Shown: piece after piece, positions 26,447-38,735 of the stretch
How positions within the stretch are numbered: position 1 is the stretch's first letter
Layout: each line of letters begins with the position of its first letter
From: Bugula neritina
Taxonomy: Eukaryota > Bryozoa > Gymnolaemata > Cheilostomatida > Bugulidae
Length of the DNA stretch: 64,000 nucleotides
Reading direction: 5' to 3'
Assembly: GCA_964035545.1 (NCBI GenBank)
Contig: OZ037772.1
Location: 4,325,538 to 4,389,537 of the forward strand
Position numbers and translations under genes: made by a program
Notes under the pieces: generated by a model
What the model saw: only the letters and a program-made list of their open reading frames with translations
The model's database searches: none
Told to the model about the DNA's origin: nothing

Positions 26447-27330
26447 ATGTTTATTGGGAGTTGCCTGTCCTGTTAAAATCTTTAGGAAAGTTACCTGCAT
26501 TTTTGTTTATGTAAATTATTGGTTACAAATTAACAATTATACAATATTTTTAAAATTTATTTTTAAGCATTTGGGAAATTTATTTTGAGCAAAAAAAAAA
26601 AAGGTTTTAAAAAACTATTTGACACCTTTTTAGAAAACTATTTGCATTGTATATAATGAGTAACTCTCCTCTGGCTGTCATATTCCTATAGAGATGTCTG
26701 AAAACCTCTATTTTGTAATCTTTGAATATGGCTACTTCACTGCTAGCTGTTGATATATTAAGATATTGTTTAAATAGCTCAATTAGCAACCACAGTGTGT
26801 AACATAATTGAAATTTTAGTTGTAACAGAAGTACATTATCTGATTATACTGCTACTAATAATTACTTACTGCTGTGGTGTATTGTGTGAACCTCAGGCTA
26901 AAATTTTTAATTAAAATGCTAGTTTTGGTGAATTTATGTTAATTAAGAGTTACTTCCCCTGCTAACTTCCCTTATGCGTGATTTTTTAGTATTTATTTCA
27001 AGGTCTTCGGATATATGTTACAATAAAGCTTTAATTATAATAAAATGATGTTTTAACACTGAGTCATATTTTCAATTGCAATTCAAACACTTTTTTACAC
27101 AAAATATGTGTTGTATGTAAATTCACTTTTGTAAACCTGATGAATAAAATTGTATAGCAATATTTGTGAGTGACTACGTAATTGTTAGTTACTGAATAGC
27201 TTAATAAATATTATATACTTATATAAACAGCAACCACCTCATGGTAATTGACTGACCAATTTATACTGCATTACCATCATTTCTATTTCTATCATACAAA
27301 TATTGTGACCAAACTAAATGTTCATGTTTA
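26447..27330. repeat. Ancient duplication, left copy
   Basis: Co-linear with 29900-30780. Anchors are GGGAGTTGCC (26457), TTTGCATTGTATATA (26641), CACAAAATATGTG (27100), CTGACCAATTTATACTGCAT (27252) and ACAAATATTGTGACC (27296). The copies are strongly diverged between anchors. Confidence 0.65.
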
Positions 27331-29125
27331 GAAGTCTTCTGTTAGATACTTCCTAACACAGATGAGTTCTCTGAGTACAACCAGACTATTATATGATAAT
27401 ATATATTATATATAGTTGTCACAAATTCTACTCTATAAACCATATATTGTACTCTCTTCTGTTATTAGCCTGCACTTTATCATCCTTATTAGTACGACAT
27501 GTTAATTTTAAATATTAAAAATAATCTAAATGCACTAATTCATATTTTGAATAATGCCAGTTACACTCAATTCATGTACATTGCAGAGTAAATTAGAATT
27601 GTCTAATTTATTGCATTAGGAGTATAAAAGCAGATGTAATAAAATTCCTATATATTAACAATAAAAAAGTTTTATCTATGGAATATCTCATATTTATTTT
27701 TGTTTAGAATATTTGTCTGCAGTCAGTGGAAACCTCATATAACTGTATGCTAATTCTACCTTAACCAGGGTTGTGCTGAAAGCTTCACACTTCGGCATCT
27801 ATTTTGGCAAAGAGGAATTTGTTTGAAATAAATTATTTAAATAAATTTTTAGTCATAATTACAAGACAGTTAAGCCCTGTATAATATATAGACAAAGGTG
27901 CGCTATTTATTACTTGGTATACAAACTATCAAAGTTTATACGTACAATAAATTTTATTATAGCAGACCACACTACCTAAGTGTAGCAAATGATGCAAATC
28001 ATGGTACAGCACATAGCCTAAAATCAAAAGGTCATGATACTCAGGAGTTGTTTCCCCTGCTAAATTGTTGTAGTACACAAAGGTCTTTTGTAGTTATCAA
28101 CTGGCAATAATCATAATAAGAATTTATGTTCACTCAAGTAATATATTTTTCTAAATTTGAATATGCATCATGTTTTCTTATTATTTTCAAATATGAAATA
28201 GGTTTCGCAAACAGAAAAGAAACCTTTTTAATATTCATAAGTTGTATAATGGTTGGCTCTTTGATTGCCTCTTGTTATGCAGATTAGCTAGAAGCTTACT
28301 GTTTAGCTCAATGGCTTGAATTTTGTATATTCAATAAAGCTTTATAAATTACATAACATGCACCGTACAGTAAGATTGTTCCAGTGTGTATATAACGTCA
28401 TCAGTAATCTTGTAAGTGGAATAAGCTTCTATCCCAGATATGTGCTGCCTTTATCTTAAAGGAGATAGGATGATAATGATGAACTCTTTATCTGATAAAA
28501 TAATACAAGAAAAAAAGAAAATACCTCTATTTGCAGGCAAAGATGAAAGGTTAATATTTCCGCATGTATAAAAATACAATCTACAGTATAGTTGCTTTCT
28601 GTACAACAGTTTTCACAAATACTATAAGATACATATAATATTAGCAATACAGTATGATACTTGAAAATAAAGATTGTATTGAGCATTAGAATAACATTTA
28701 TTTGATATTTCTTTCAAAAGAGTTATGTCAGTGATTGTGCTGCGTATTATCTGAGGCTGATGTCTGCTGAGCTGGTCTCCATCATAAACAACAGACGACC
28801 CTAGTCAGCTATTCTAACTAGAGTTGTCTTCTCTATCACTCCAGTTGTTCAGTTGAATTCAATAAGTAAATATATTAATATTTAGAATCATTTTGATGTA
28901 ATAGCAATTGACTATTGAATAACAACCATCTACTGTGCCATACACAGAGCATTTGAAAAGTTCTTTATTTATGTTTATTAGCTGCAATACCATTAGTTGT
29001 ATATTTAGGGTAGAGTTTGCTGTAATGAAAGTACATGTATTCACATTGTTTGTATGCCAACTTATATTATATTATGTAGTGAATTGTTTTTGTTTTGTAT
29101 AGCTACATAAATTGCAACATTTTTG

Positions 29126-29577
29126 TAATATTATTATATAATAGAGCATGTAAATTTGGTACATTTACTACCTTGTACCAACTTTAAAATACTCACCACT
29201 ATAACTTATATAAACTTCTGCAATCTCAAATGCAAAATGCATTCTTCTAGAAAACAGCTGTGCAACTTTTATTACATGGACTCTTTTATTTCATATCTTA
29301 AATTTATGAGTTTGAGTTCCCTTTTTAGATTATTTAAATTAAGTGCTCAAAAGAGGCAATTAAAAGTTGAGTATTTGCAAAATTAGCCTGGTAAACTATT
29401 ACCACACTTGCATACTTGATGGTTTGTTTATTGACATAGTGGTGAGTGAGCTGGTTGTTTTTGGCAGTTTTGCATTTGAACTTGCAGAAGTTTATGTAAG
29501 TCATAGCGGTGAGCACTTTAGAGTTGGTACAAGATAGCAAATGTACCAATTTTACACAGTCTACTATATTACGGTAG
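29126..29577. mobile_element. Foldback (long inverted repeat) element
   Basis: Two arms of about 100-115 bp in opposite orientation around a ~210 bp centre. 29150 reads GTAAATTTGGTACATTT, and 29539-29555 reads AAATGTACCAATTTTAC. Both arms then contain a run from TTGTACCAACT to GCAAATGCAAA or its complement. Short frames on each strand (MVHLLPCTN / MVHLLSCTN) are the mirrored arms, not genes. No target duplication could be fixed. Confidence 0.7.
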
Positions 29578-29899
29578 GTTATATATGCTTAATTGGTCAC
29601 CTTTGGTCACCTTTCACCGCTGTGGTCCTGCACGGGTGGCGGGAGGTTATATGCTTAATCAGTATCATTAAACTCAATTGCAGTATTTCCTACTTTTGAC
29701 ATTGTGTTGTAAAATAGTTTGTTTTCTATTTACAACATAATATATCACAATATATACATAATATTTATAGTATTTTGTATTAAATTTTATACGTTATATA
29801 TTGAGTAATACTATACTATATTATTTATTACAAGCTGACAGTGATGTATGATCTTTAGCTTATGGTCCTTATTAGTCAATATTATTCTTTCTGAACTCA

Positions 29900-30780
29900 A
29901 CGTTGATTAGGAGTTGCTTCCCCCGCTTCTTTTATAAATGTCAACAGCAATCCTGTTATTTAGTTTTCTAACATAAATGAAAACTAATGCAAAAATTTTT
30001 AAATTTTATCTTTAAGTATATTATACAGCATTTATCTTGAAGAAAAGTTTTAGTAATTGCTTCAACAAAAATTGGACACTTTTCTATAAGAAATTTGCAT
30101 TGTATATAGAAAATAACTTGCCATTGCATGGTAAAGTGTACCAAGTCATTTTTGTAGACTGAGATTTTTGGATTTGGCTACTTTACGAGTGGCCATATTA
30201 TATGAAAACCTAAGATAACTCCATCAATGAAATCTATTTGCCAACAAGCTAATATTAAATGCCTGGTGAAAAGACCTAATTGTTCTGCGATATCAATACC
30301 AACTCTATAGAATACTTATTGCATCACAATTGTGTAGAAACTTTAATCTTTCAGGAATATTATTGTGACTGTTTAATCATGTTAATCAGGAGCTACATCT
30401 CTTGCGAACTTATTCTACAAGTCCACATTAGTTCTTCAGCATATTTTACTATTAATTGTTGAAAAACTTTTTTGATTTGTATTTTAAATCAACGTTGGAA
30501 ACAGAAAAACAAGTTTCGAACACCGAAAGTTCAACTGTATTAAAACACAAAATATGTTGTGTATGTAAAGGCACATTTTACTTCATCATCGTAGATGTCA
30601 TAATAGTCATAATAAATAGTAGAATTATTTATACATGGCTATACCTGACTGTTATCCATTGCATAGCATATTAGCAGTGACTATAACTCATGATAATAAG
30701 CTGACTAATTTATACTGTATTACCATCACCTCTATTAATAGCTCTTCAGCTTACAAATATTGTAACCCAACAGTCTTGTA
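29900..30780. repeat. Ancient duplication, right copy
   Basis: Partner of 26447-27330, with matching anchors at 29907, 30094, 30550, 30701 and 30757. Confidence 0.65.
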
Positions 30781-30835
30781 ACTAGTGATGCATGCAGTTG
30801 GTAATATTCATGTTTACATGCCTTCTTTTAGCTCA

Positions 30836-30900
30836 GTGGTTCCCAACCTGGAGGAAATTCTTCTTAGAGGAAAATGTGGACAAGGTAATAATGACACAAA
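30836..30900 (+). repeat. hAT-like end fragment
   Basis: CAGTGGTTCCCAACCTGGAG is a canonical-looking hAT/Charlie-type terminus. No opposite end or 8-bp duplication was found. Confidence 0.4.
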
Positions 30901-33107
30901 TAGAAAAGTGAGTAAGAATGACACATGGCACTACATGTCACATTATACTACATTATTACATAATTCAAACACTGCAGTTTTATAAACTTATGTTTCAGCA
31001 ATATTATTCCAGTTTTCTTCTTGTGTATTAGCAGTTGCCTCTCTTGCAATTTTTTGTAGAGGTTAACAGCATTTCTGTTCATGTTATTAATAATTAATAA
31101 TCTAAACTTTATAAAACTATTTCCGAAATTATTTATCGCAAATTAAATCATGTTTATTAAACAGAAGCTTGAGCAAATTTTCTCAAAGATATTTTAACAC
31201 TTTTATATATACAATTATATTGTTATTGTCAATCTGTAATTTTGTATAGATACCCTGGTTTTGTAGTGGTAGGTCACATATATATAATTATTTGTAGGTG
31301 GCTGCTTGACTGTCAGCCCGTCTATAGCAATAAAACTTTGATATAACACCTTTACATCAACAAACTCTGTGTACTGACTGCATCTTTACACTCTGTGTTT
31401 CAAGGTGCTGCAGGGTTGTTGAACTTATAATACTATTCTGTTCTATAAATTATATTCAATGAATTGAAGTCTTTTCAAGTTACTTAAGTAAGATCTATAT
31501 TATACTGTCTGAGTAATACACATTATAGTCATAGATCAGTAGTAACTTATAATTATCTGACAACACTTCTAGAATCACTCAGTAAAACTTTCACCTGCCA
31601 CATTAATTGGAGGATTTTAAATATAATAATTCATCAAATTTATAATTTGTCTAACAATCGACAATTATACGCATAGTGTTTATTTCAGTATAGTTTTTTA
31701 TTGCAATTAATTAATTAGTTATTTAAAGCAATTGCTGTCGCCTAGTCTAACCTGATCATTCAGCTACTTAAGCAGCTGCACATTGTAGGCTGTAATAAAT
31801 GAGCGCAGGTTATGACAACAACTGAATTATCTTCTCTTGTTTTCTCCATTCGATGCTGTAGTTGACAAATCATCCTTGTTTAGACAGTATTTATATACAC
31901 TTGTCTCAAGAATACCTACATGTATAGTGTAGTGGAGGATGTTTCACCCCTCACAAGTCATAAAAATCCTCTACAACACATGTACATTGAAGAGGAGAAT
32001 ATAAGTTTCCATATATAACTGTATCATGCAGTTATGTATAAAAAGCAGAGGCTATAGGCCACAATAGAAGAGTCTTGTCTACTGAACATCCCATTTCTAA
32101 TAACTCCATCTGCTGGAAATATTTTTCAGACAACGAAACCTAACTTTGAGATTCCCTCTAAAGGTATAAATTGTAGGGAATACCAATTGTGGAATACCCT
32201 CTATAAGAGGTAGTTGTAGGGCCTACTCTCTAACCACTTCTATAGCAGGCAAGTATCTGAGCAATTACAGTATTTTTATTCTGAGATTGATGTTAATAAA
32301 AAGAGTGGAAGTGATTGAATATATAGCTAGTAACCCCTACATTTAGTACAACTTCTTGCTTATATACGACACATTTTTTGATCATTTGTTTATATGACGA
32401 GAGTTTGTCAAATGCTACATAAACAGTATTTAAAATGATGCCATAGACATTAGTGCAGCCTCATGATATTTGAATTGTTAGATAACTATGTTCTCTGCTC
32501 AAGATTAATATCAATTGGCCACAGTATTGGCTACTCATTTACTTTTAGAGTTACTTCCCCTGTTAATTTTTTAAAGAGTTCATTCATTAGCTCTCTGTAG
32601 TTATATATGCTAGCTAAATTTTTACTTACCAATTGAGCCTGATTAGAAAACAACTCAAAGTCAAATATTTTTTTCAATAAAGATGACTTAAGTTTCTTAA
32701 ATTAAAAAAAAACAGATTTAAATTTAACATTTGAATTTGTTTTAGAATATGGTTGTCCATTCAATAGCTTATGTAATTGTAAATTTTGTAGCACACTTGA
32801 TATACTATTTGGCGATGGCTTGCAATTTGCGTAGCAAAACAAGCTCCCATCAAAATACATAGCATGCGTCATAAAATAAAAAAATTCAATTGGAGAATAT
32901 ACATAGGACCACCTTCTAAAACTCTATAAAATATAATGTAAAATATTGCAGTATGATATCTTTACAAACTATAACCACTCTCTGATAGTCCATCTCAACT
33001 GCTATTATTTGTATTAAAATAGGATAGTTAAATGTTGAGGTTTAGTTACAGGGGTATTAGCTAATGGGTTCCTTTAATATGTGTACTAGGTATATCTTAG
33101 CAACAGT

Positions 33108-33185
33108 TTGATATTGTATCCTAGCAACACTGCTATATTGTATCCTAGTGAAATTGTTGCCTTGGATCGTAGTGACATTGTTATA
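33108..33185. repeat. Short tandem of TATCCTAG-type units
   Basis: About three degenerate 23-26 bp units (GTATCCTAGCAACACTGCTA and similar) that continue after the palindromic element as TGTATCATAGCAACATTGCC (33610). The element therefore split a small tandem repeat. Confidence 0.7.
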
Positions 33186-33607
33186 TGGGTCATTTTACTT
33201 AATTTAGTACACACTGGAAATCTCCAGTTTTTAGCTGTTTTTTACAATATAGCTGCTAACGAACATGGGTTTTTGCCCAAAACGGTTAAATGTCAATCAA
33301 CACACATAAATAATCAAGGTTCTTTTTAAATTTGATTGATTTTCTATGTTTTCTCCTAATTATTCAGCTACTTTTGATTGCAGACCGTTATGGTTTTTTC
33401 GTAACGGTCTGCAATCAAAAGTAGCTGAATAATTAGGAGAAAACATGGAAAATCAATCAAAATTAGGAAGAACCTTGATTATTTAGTTGTATTTATTGAA
33501 ATTTTACTAGTTTTGAGCAAAAACCCTTGTTCGTTAGCAGCTGAATTGTGAAAAATAGCTAAAAACTGGAAATTTCCAGTGTGTACTAAATTAAGTAAAA
33601 TGACCCA
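33186..33607. mobile_element. Near-perfect palindromic MITE with TA target duplication
   Basis: About 205-bp arms meet at a loop of a few bases near 33392-33400. The ends are TGGGTCATTTTACTTAATTT and its complement AAATTAAGTAAAATGACCCA. TA lies immediately outside both ends (33184-33185 and 33608-33609). The arms are almost identical around the centre (GATTGCAGACCGTTA / TAACGGTCTGCAATC), with scattered mismatches further out. TA duplication fits Tc1/mariner-type mobilisation, but no transposase is present. Confidence 0.85.
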
Positions 33608-33682
33608 TATTGTATCATAGCAACATTGCCGTCTTTTATCCTATAAGTGACTTATTACATTGTCAACTAGTAATAGGGTATA

Positions 33683-33779
33683 CAGCAGCGTATACAGGAG
33701 TACGATTCAGTGTGGATGTTACCAAAGATGGCGAAAATTTGCAGTTACGGCTTACGGTCGGCAATGTGTGAACAGGGGG
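33683..33779 (+). mobile_element. MITE family 'CCCCCTGTTCACAC': truncated copy
   Basis: Only the last ~97 bp of the family is present: GCGTATAC...GGAGTACGATTCAG, GGATGTTACCAAAGATGGCG, then CGGCAATGTGTGAACAGGGG and TA. Compare 62830-62934. The left end is missing. Confidence 0.75.
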
Positions 33780-34589
33780 TAAATTAAACACCAAATATAA
33801 TATACCTGACACTAGCATAAGTGTGTGTATTAATGAATTGTAATGAATATAAATATGTTGATGACAAATATTATCCAATTCATCTCTCAGCACCTCACTG
33901 AGCTAATTATTAGTAAACTGTAGCTGATAAGTTTAGTATTTTATTGTGTATCTTCTCAGACCGCCATAACCGCATGCTAGAAATACTGTGTCTCTGTTAT
34001 ACACAGCAATGTCATACACCAGGCCACTCACACCAAGACTTTCTCTGGAAATTGTAAGCACCAGTTGACCTGTAAATAATAGCGACATATTGTAGCAGTT
34101 CTTTGGTGTTTATCGAGAGAAACAGACAGACTGCGTTTAAAGATGGAACTAAGCAGGTTACATGCATGAAGTAAATATTCTAACAGAAAATAGTCTCCAT
34201 ATACAACTGTATTGACCTTGACCCACAAACTTAGCCTGTGGCTCTTAGCAAGAATGCACCTACATGTCTACTTTTAATACTACTATACTACTGCAGCTAC
34301 TCCAACATTATCACACATTAAATACTTGACAAGAACCAACCACAGCCACCTGAGTTCCACCAGCAAACACTGCTCTACCAGCCATCATCAAATTACAATA
34401 ATGGCAGTCGAAAAGTATCAAATTATTTATATTTAAGTTATCTGATGACCAAAACAATATAGCAGCACTAGACTGAAGTCAAACTACAACTCATAACTCA
34501 TGTGTAGCTGGCAGTCTGTACAGTTGTTAGACTGAGCACCTCTAAAATTACTGTAAAACACTTGCATAGTATACTAACTAGACATGCTG

Positions 34590-34672
34590 ATAGGTGGGTT
34601 TGAACCCCTTGCAGCACCAACTCACTCAGCAGTGTGGAGTCCCTATCCTCTTCACTACCAGCTGAACCCTTG
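34590..34672 (-). repeat. tRNA-derived SINE-like segment
   Basis: On the minus strand, GTTCAGCTGGTAGTGAAGAG resembles a tRNA D-arm/A-box. About 55 bases later GGGGTTCAAACCC resembles a T-arm/B-box. The anticodon arm does not fold well, so this is a SINE head rather than a working tRNA gene. It lies in the last intron of TRIM-like copy 2. Confidence 0.45.
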
Positions 34673-36162
34673 GAAAGGAAGACTGAATAGAGAGTTTACT
34701 AAGAGCTCACTGCACACTACACAGAGTACACCTTAAACCTATACAATATAATATACACTTTTACCTGTGCTTACATCCTGCATGTTACTGCAGCTGGAAA
34801 TAAACTTATTGTAGGGAGGCAGTATTATTCACTGATATTATTATTAGCCACAAGTCATGTGATGAAGAATATAACATCTAGCCTACTATCAGCATGTTAC
34901 AGTCTTTATTACATAACATTTAGCTAAAAATAACATCACTGACTTGATAAATACTAACAATATCATAATATATCTTAATTTATGAGTGGAAATTGTTTAC
35001 AGTTAATTATTATAATATATTATTTACCTTAACATAATTATATATAAAATAACTAAAGTTACTATGTAATAAACACAGTATATACCCTCAAGTGAGAGGA
35101 TCAGGAGAGGTCCTTTCCATGTACAGATGTGAATCAGTTCAGATGTTGGATCAAAAGAAATGCCAGTTGGTCGTGAGATGTGAGGAAACTCCCACATTAG
35201 AGAGAGAGTTGTGTTCTTCACTTTATATCTTTTCACTGCACCATCTACAGCGTGGTCTCCTATGAGGAGAGTTGAGTCTGGGAGGATGCATACAGGACGA
35301 GGGAACTTCATCTCAGGAAGTGGGAACTTCTGTATTTTATTGTCAACTAGATTACAGACTACCAGCTGTTTCTCACTCCTGTCTACAATATAGAGTAGTG
35401 AGTCGTGCTGAGCTAGTCCATAGTAAGTGAGTCTACTTACTGACTGCTTGTAGAGGGAGCAGTACTGTTCAAAGGAGTTCGGATCAAGAAGTGAGACTTC
35501 AGCTGTTTTCTCCTCTCTGTTATACCAACTGCCAACCATCACCCCTTCAGGTTAGATTATCTCCCCCCAGCCTATAGTGTTGGTGTTCTTCACTGAGCTG
35601 ATAGTATCCAGAGTGTCTTTATTTATTACTTCTACACTTCCTCCTGGTGTCACACACATCAGATGTCCATCAGCTGAGATGTTTACTGTCGAATACCAGT
35701 CACATACAGGAAGTCCATCAGACTGTAAAGAAGATGGCGGCTGCAGCAGCTTCAGTCCCAGACTGTCTTCACTGTCTGCAACAACAAAATAACAATTCTA
35801 TAACTTGAGAATCTCATCACCTGAGGAGGTGGGAACAGCTTTTCAAACCTAAAAATAAAAGATGTTTTAAATACAAGCAGTCTGTAGTTACTACAAGTTG
35901 CTATGTGATGCACAGGTCTAAGTGAGAATATTGTGTTAATACTGACAGGAGGTAGTCAGCATAACACAGTTTAGCAGCTCACTTATACATCATAAACTCT
36001 GAAACACTGCAGAAATGTCTCATTATGTTATGAGAGTAGAACAAAACTCAATTCTCTAATAAATACACTCTATCAACTTTTCTAATTATCGGAGGCTTCT
36101 CTTTATTCTCCTATTAAAATATTCAATGAAAACAAATCAAGTGATTACAAGCAGAAAATTAT

Positions 36163-36226
36163 TTATAGTTAGTGTTACTATTTATAGTTAGTGTTACTAT
36201 TTATAGTTAGTGTTACTATTTATAGA
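36163..36226. repeat. 20-bp tandem repeat beside a splice donor
   Basis: TATTTATAGTTAGTGTTACT is repeated about three times just inside the intron that follows exon 36516-36237. A related GTTACTATTTAT lies at the other end of that intron region (about 36520). Confidence 0.8.
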
Positions 36227-37797
36227 CTCCACCTACATGTGGGTACCAAGATGGTGTCTGGAAGTACACACTTCTCTATTACACCAATATCTGTAGCCTT
36301 TTCCATCTCCTCACTCATCTCTTTGTAGTCTCTCACAATCCCTGCATCATTGAACTTATCAACTGCATGTTGTACTGTGTCCAGCAGAGACTGTCTGCCC
36401 ATTGTCTTACTCAAGGCCAGCTCAATTCTATAATTATCCACTATCTGTGTGCAGCTCTTCAAATATCCATATATTTCTAGCCTCAGGTTTGTAGCTCTTT
36501 TTCTAATCTTTTCTATCTAATAAATAGTAACACAGTGTAACCACATCTGCACCTCACAACCACTACACTTGAAATAAAAGTGACAGATCACCCACTAAGA
36601 GGACAATGACTGACTCTGGCCACTCTATTCACAGCAGAGAGCTAGTACATCAGGTCACTAGTCTTCGCCTCCTGACACCTGTCAATCACTCACCCAGCCA
36701 ACCGCTCTGTGTGAGTGATTGACAGTTGCAGAAGGATGAGTGAGTCATCTGTATTGACAGGTTCTTCTGCACTGAGTAACATGTGATGAATGACTACTGC
36801 TACATGTACACAGAATAGCAATGCTTTAATGGCCAGTTAATTCTAGTGACAAATGAAATTAATTTCTGATTACAACTGAAAGACCACATGCAAAATTCAA
36901 TTTCAGACAAACAGAAATACATTAGATGACACCATCATGTCAGCATACCTGAGCATCAGCTACAGCGTTTACTCTGGCAACCATCTTTTTCACTTCATCT
37001 TCTATTTTACTCAGTTCTTTCCAGGCATCCTTTGAGATGTCATTCAACCCTGCAACTTTCTCAGACAGAGTATCTATTCCACCAGTCAGACTTTCTCGTA
37101 ACTCACAAGACAAATCACTCAAAGATGCCAAGTCATGGAATGTTACTGTCTCCTCTGTATACATAAAATCACACTATTTATAAAAACATTATTATAGATA
37201 TGACATTGTACTTATTCTACACCTACTACCTGTAACTACAAGTTGATGATGTATCACTATACACATACTGTGTAATTACTAAACAGTTAGACTCTGTCTT
37301 AAGTATTGCTATCTGAGTTGATCATAGCTCAACCTTCCCTAGCAGTGATTCACTCAAAGAAACATTCTAGAAAGATGTCACATGGTTAGCTCATTATTCA
37401 CTGCACTTGGAATAATATAATTGAAAAATTTGAAGCAGTGGTTCAAACTTTGGGGAAGGTCCCCTTCGCAGGGAATTTGGGCTTTTTAGGGGTTTTTACT
37501 TCTAAAAATTTCACACAGTTTGTTTACCAGTTTTTTGAGCTCTTGCTTTGTTTTCCAGGTTACATGTATATATGGTATGTATAACTTTAACTCCTTCATT
37601 TTATGTAGTTCATTTATTTATCCACACTACGCTCTACAATCTACGCTTACTCCCACATCAATGTGTCTAATAATCACTCTACCCTAGCCGCTACCATGCT
37701 ACTACGAATGGAGGTTAAAATGTTTGTTGAAAGGTAAAAACCAACCGGAAGTTTTTGCTGTCAGACAAACTAATCTCCATAAACAATTTACTGCATA

Positions 37798-38311
37798 TGT
37801 AGTCTTTTGATCATTTTTTGATTATAGTACTCACTACTGCATACCATTCACCCTTATATTCACTTAGCTACTCACATAGCCACAGCTTTTTCTTAAACCA
37901 CAAAGAGCTTTGTTTTCATTATTTCAATGCAATGATTTTGCTAACAGAATAGCTGTCAGCTTTTTATAGCTTTTAGCAAAGTTATAGTAGCTAAGGTGTT
38001 TTATGCCTTCATTTCTCTACTGACTGTTGCAGTTCTAACTAGTCATTCTTTATTTGATTAACCTTTCACCATCACAATTTTATATACTTCATTCTAACTC
38101 TCCCCAGGAAGGGTAATAGAGGTGTGTTAAACATTGCTTTGCAACAATTTTGTATTTTTTGTATGTTTCATTTTTCTTTCAATAATGTCTTTATTGTTAA
38201 ATCGTATTATTGTATTATTGCAGTTTCACGTTGGTTACTAGTTTGTTAAATAAATATCAACAAAACTCCAGCAGTGCAACCTGTTATCAATAAACTGGGG
38301 TAGACGTTACA
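37798..38311 (+). repeat. BEL element 5' LTR
   Basis: Starts TGTAGT and ends GTTACA. Contains CAATAAACTGGGG near its end, including an AATAAA poly(A) signal (38288-38293). Differences from the 3' LTR are near 37804, 37818, 38128 and 38238. Confidence 0.92.
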
Positions 38312-38474
38312 GTGAAACTCTACCTACTATCGAAAAGACCAGTTCTGTGCAGTTGCTGCCAGAACCAAGAAGACACAAACCCTGCTGCAACTCATTGCCT
38401 TGAAGTGGATTACTCAAAGAATCAACCCAGAAAGCCAGTAAAGTTCAAGATTCAGTTCCTGTCTGCACTCAGTT

Positions 38475-38735
38475 TCAACTATCATTACCAGTACGTCATT
38501 TCGGCAGCTAGCACAACATCAGGCATTAGAACTACACAGACGGAGCCAGCCGTCAACAGACAACTAACCCAAACCTACTCAGTTTCAACTATCATCACCA
38601 TTACACCATTTTGACAGCTAGCACAACATCACGCATCAGAACTACACAGACGCATCAGAACTACACAGACGCATCAGAACTACACAGACGCATCAGAACT
38701 ACACAGACGGAGCCAGAGGTCAACAGACAACTAAC
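38475..38735 (+). repeat. Nested repeats in BEL leader
   Basis: A unit of about 115 bp (from TCAGTTTCAACTATCAT to CAACAGACAACTAAC) is duplicated. In the second copy a 19-bp unit CATCAGAACTACACAGACG is expanded to about four copies (38634-38711). It lies in the untranslated leader before gag. Confidence 0.85.

Larger units (their letters stand above)
24600..32600. repeat. Gene-free array of degenerate AT-rich duplications
   Basis: No gene was found in about 8 kb. Several motifs recur in the same orientation. GAGTTRCYTCCCCTGYTAA-like sequence occurs at about 26457, 26946, 28045, 29907, 30391, 31033 and 32550. TATGGCTACTT-like sequence occurs at about 25951, 26730 and 30176. TTATATTGTTTTATTATAT occurs at 24640 and 25590. 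The segments 26447-27330 and 29900-30780 align throughout at a constant offset of about 3450 bp. The rest consists of older, shorter-range duplications. Confidence 0.6.
33933..37154 (-). pseudogene. TRIM-like gene, copy 2: coiled coil and propeller exons, in-frame stop, 5' exons absent
   Basis: Minus-strand exons 37154-36949, 36516-36237, 35775-35086 and 34069-33933 (TAA) match exons 3-6 of copy 1 in length, phase and splice positions. Coiled-coil exons are nearly identical (LSDLSCELRESLTGGI, IVDNYRIELALSKTMGRQSL). In the propeller exon a TAA at 35554-35552 replaces the Gln codon seen in copy 1 (context GEII*PEGVMVGS), truncating the propeller. RING and B-box exons, expected above 37.2 kb, are not found; a hAT-like element with a BEL insertion begins 280 bp upstream. 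Introns also share sequence with copy 1, so this is a segmental inverted duplication. The protein could only be a B-box-less fragment, so I call it a pseudogene; a sequencing error at the stop would weaken this. Confidence 0.8.

Noticed and set aside
34590-34672. Functional tRNA gene
   Set aside because: Only the A- and B-box-like parts are recognisable; the acceptor and anticodon stems do not pair properly.
36220-36462. Stand-alone small gene
   Set aside because: It is exon 4 of the TRIM-like copy 2, bounded by matching splice sites.
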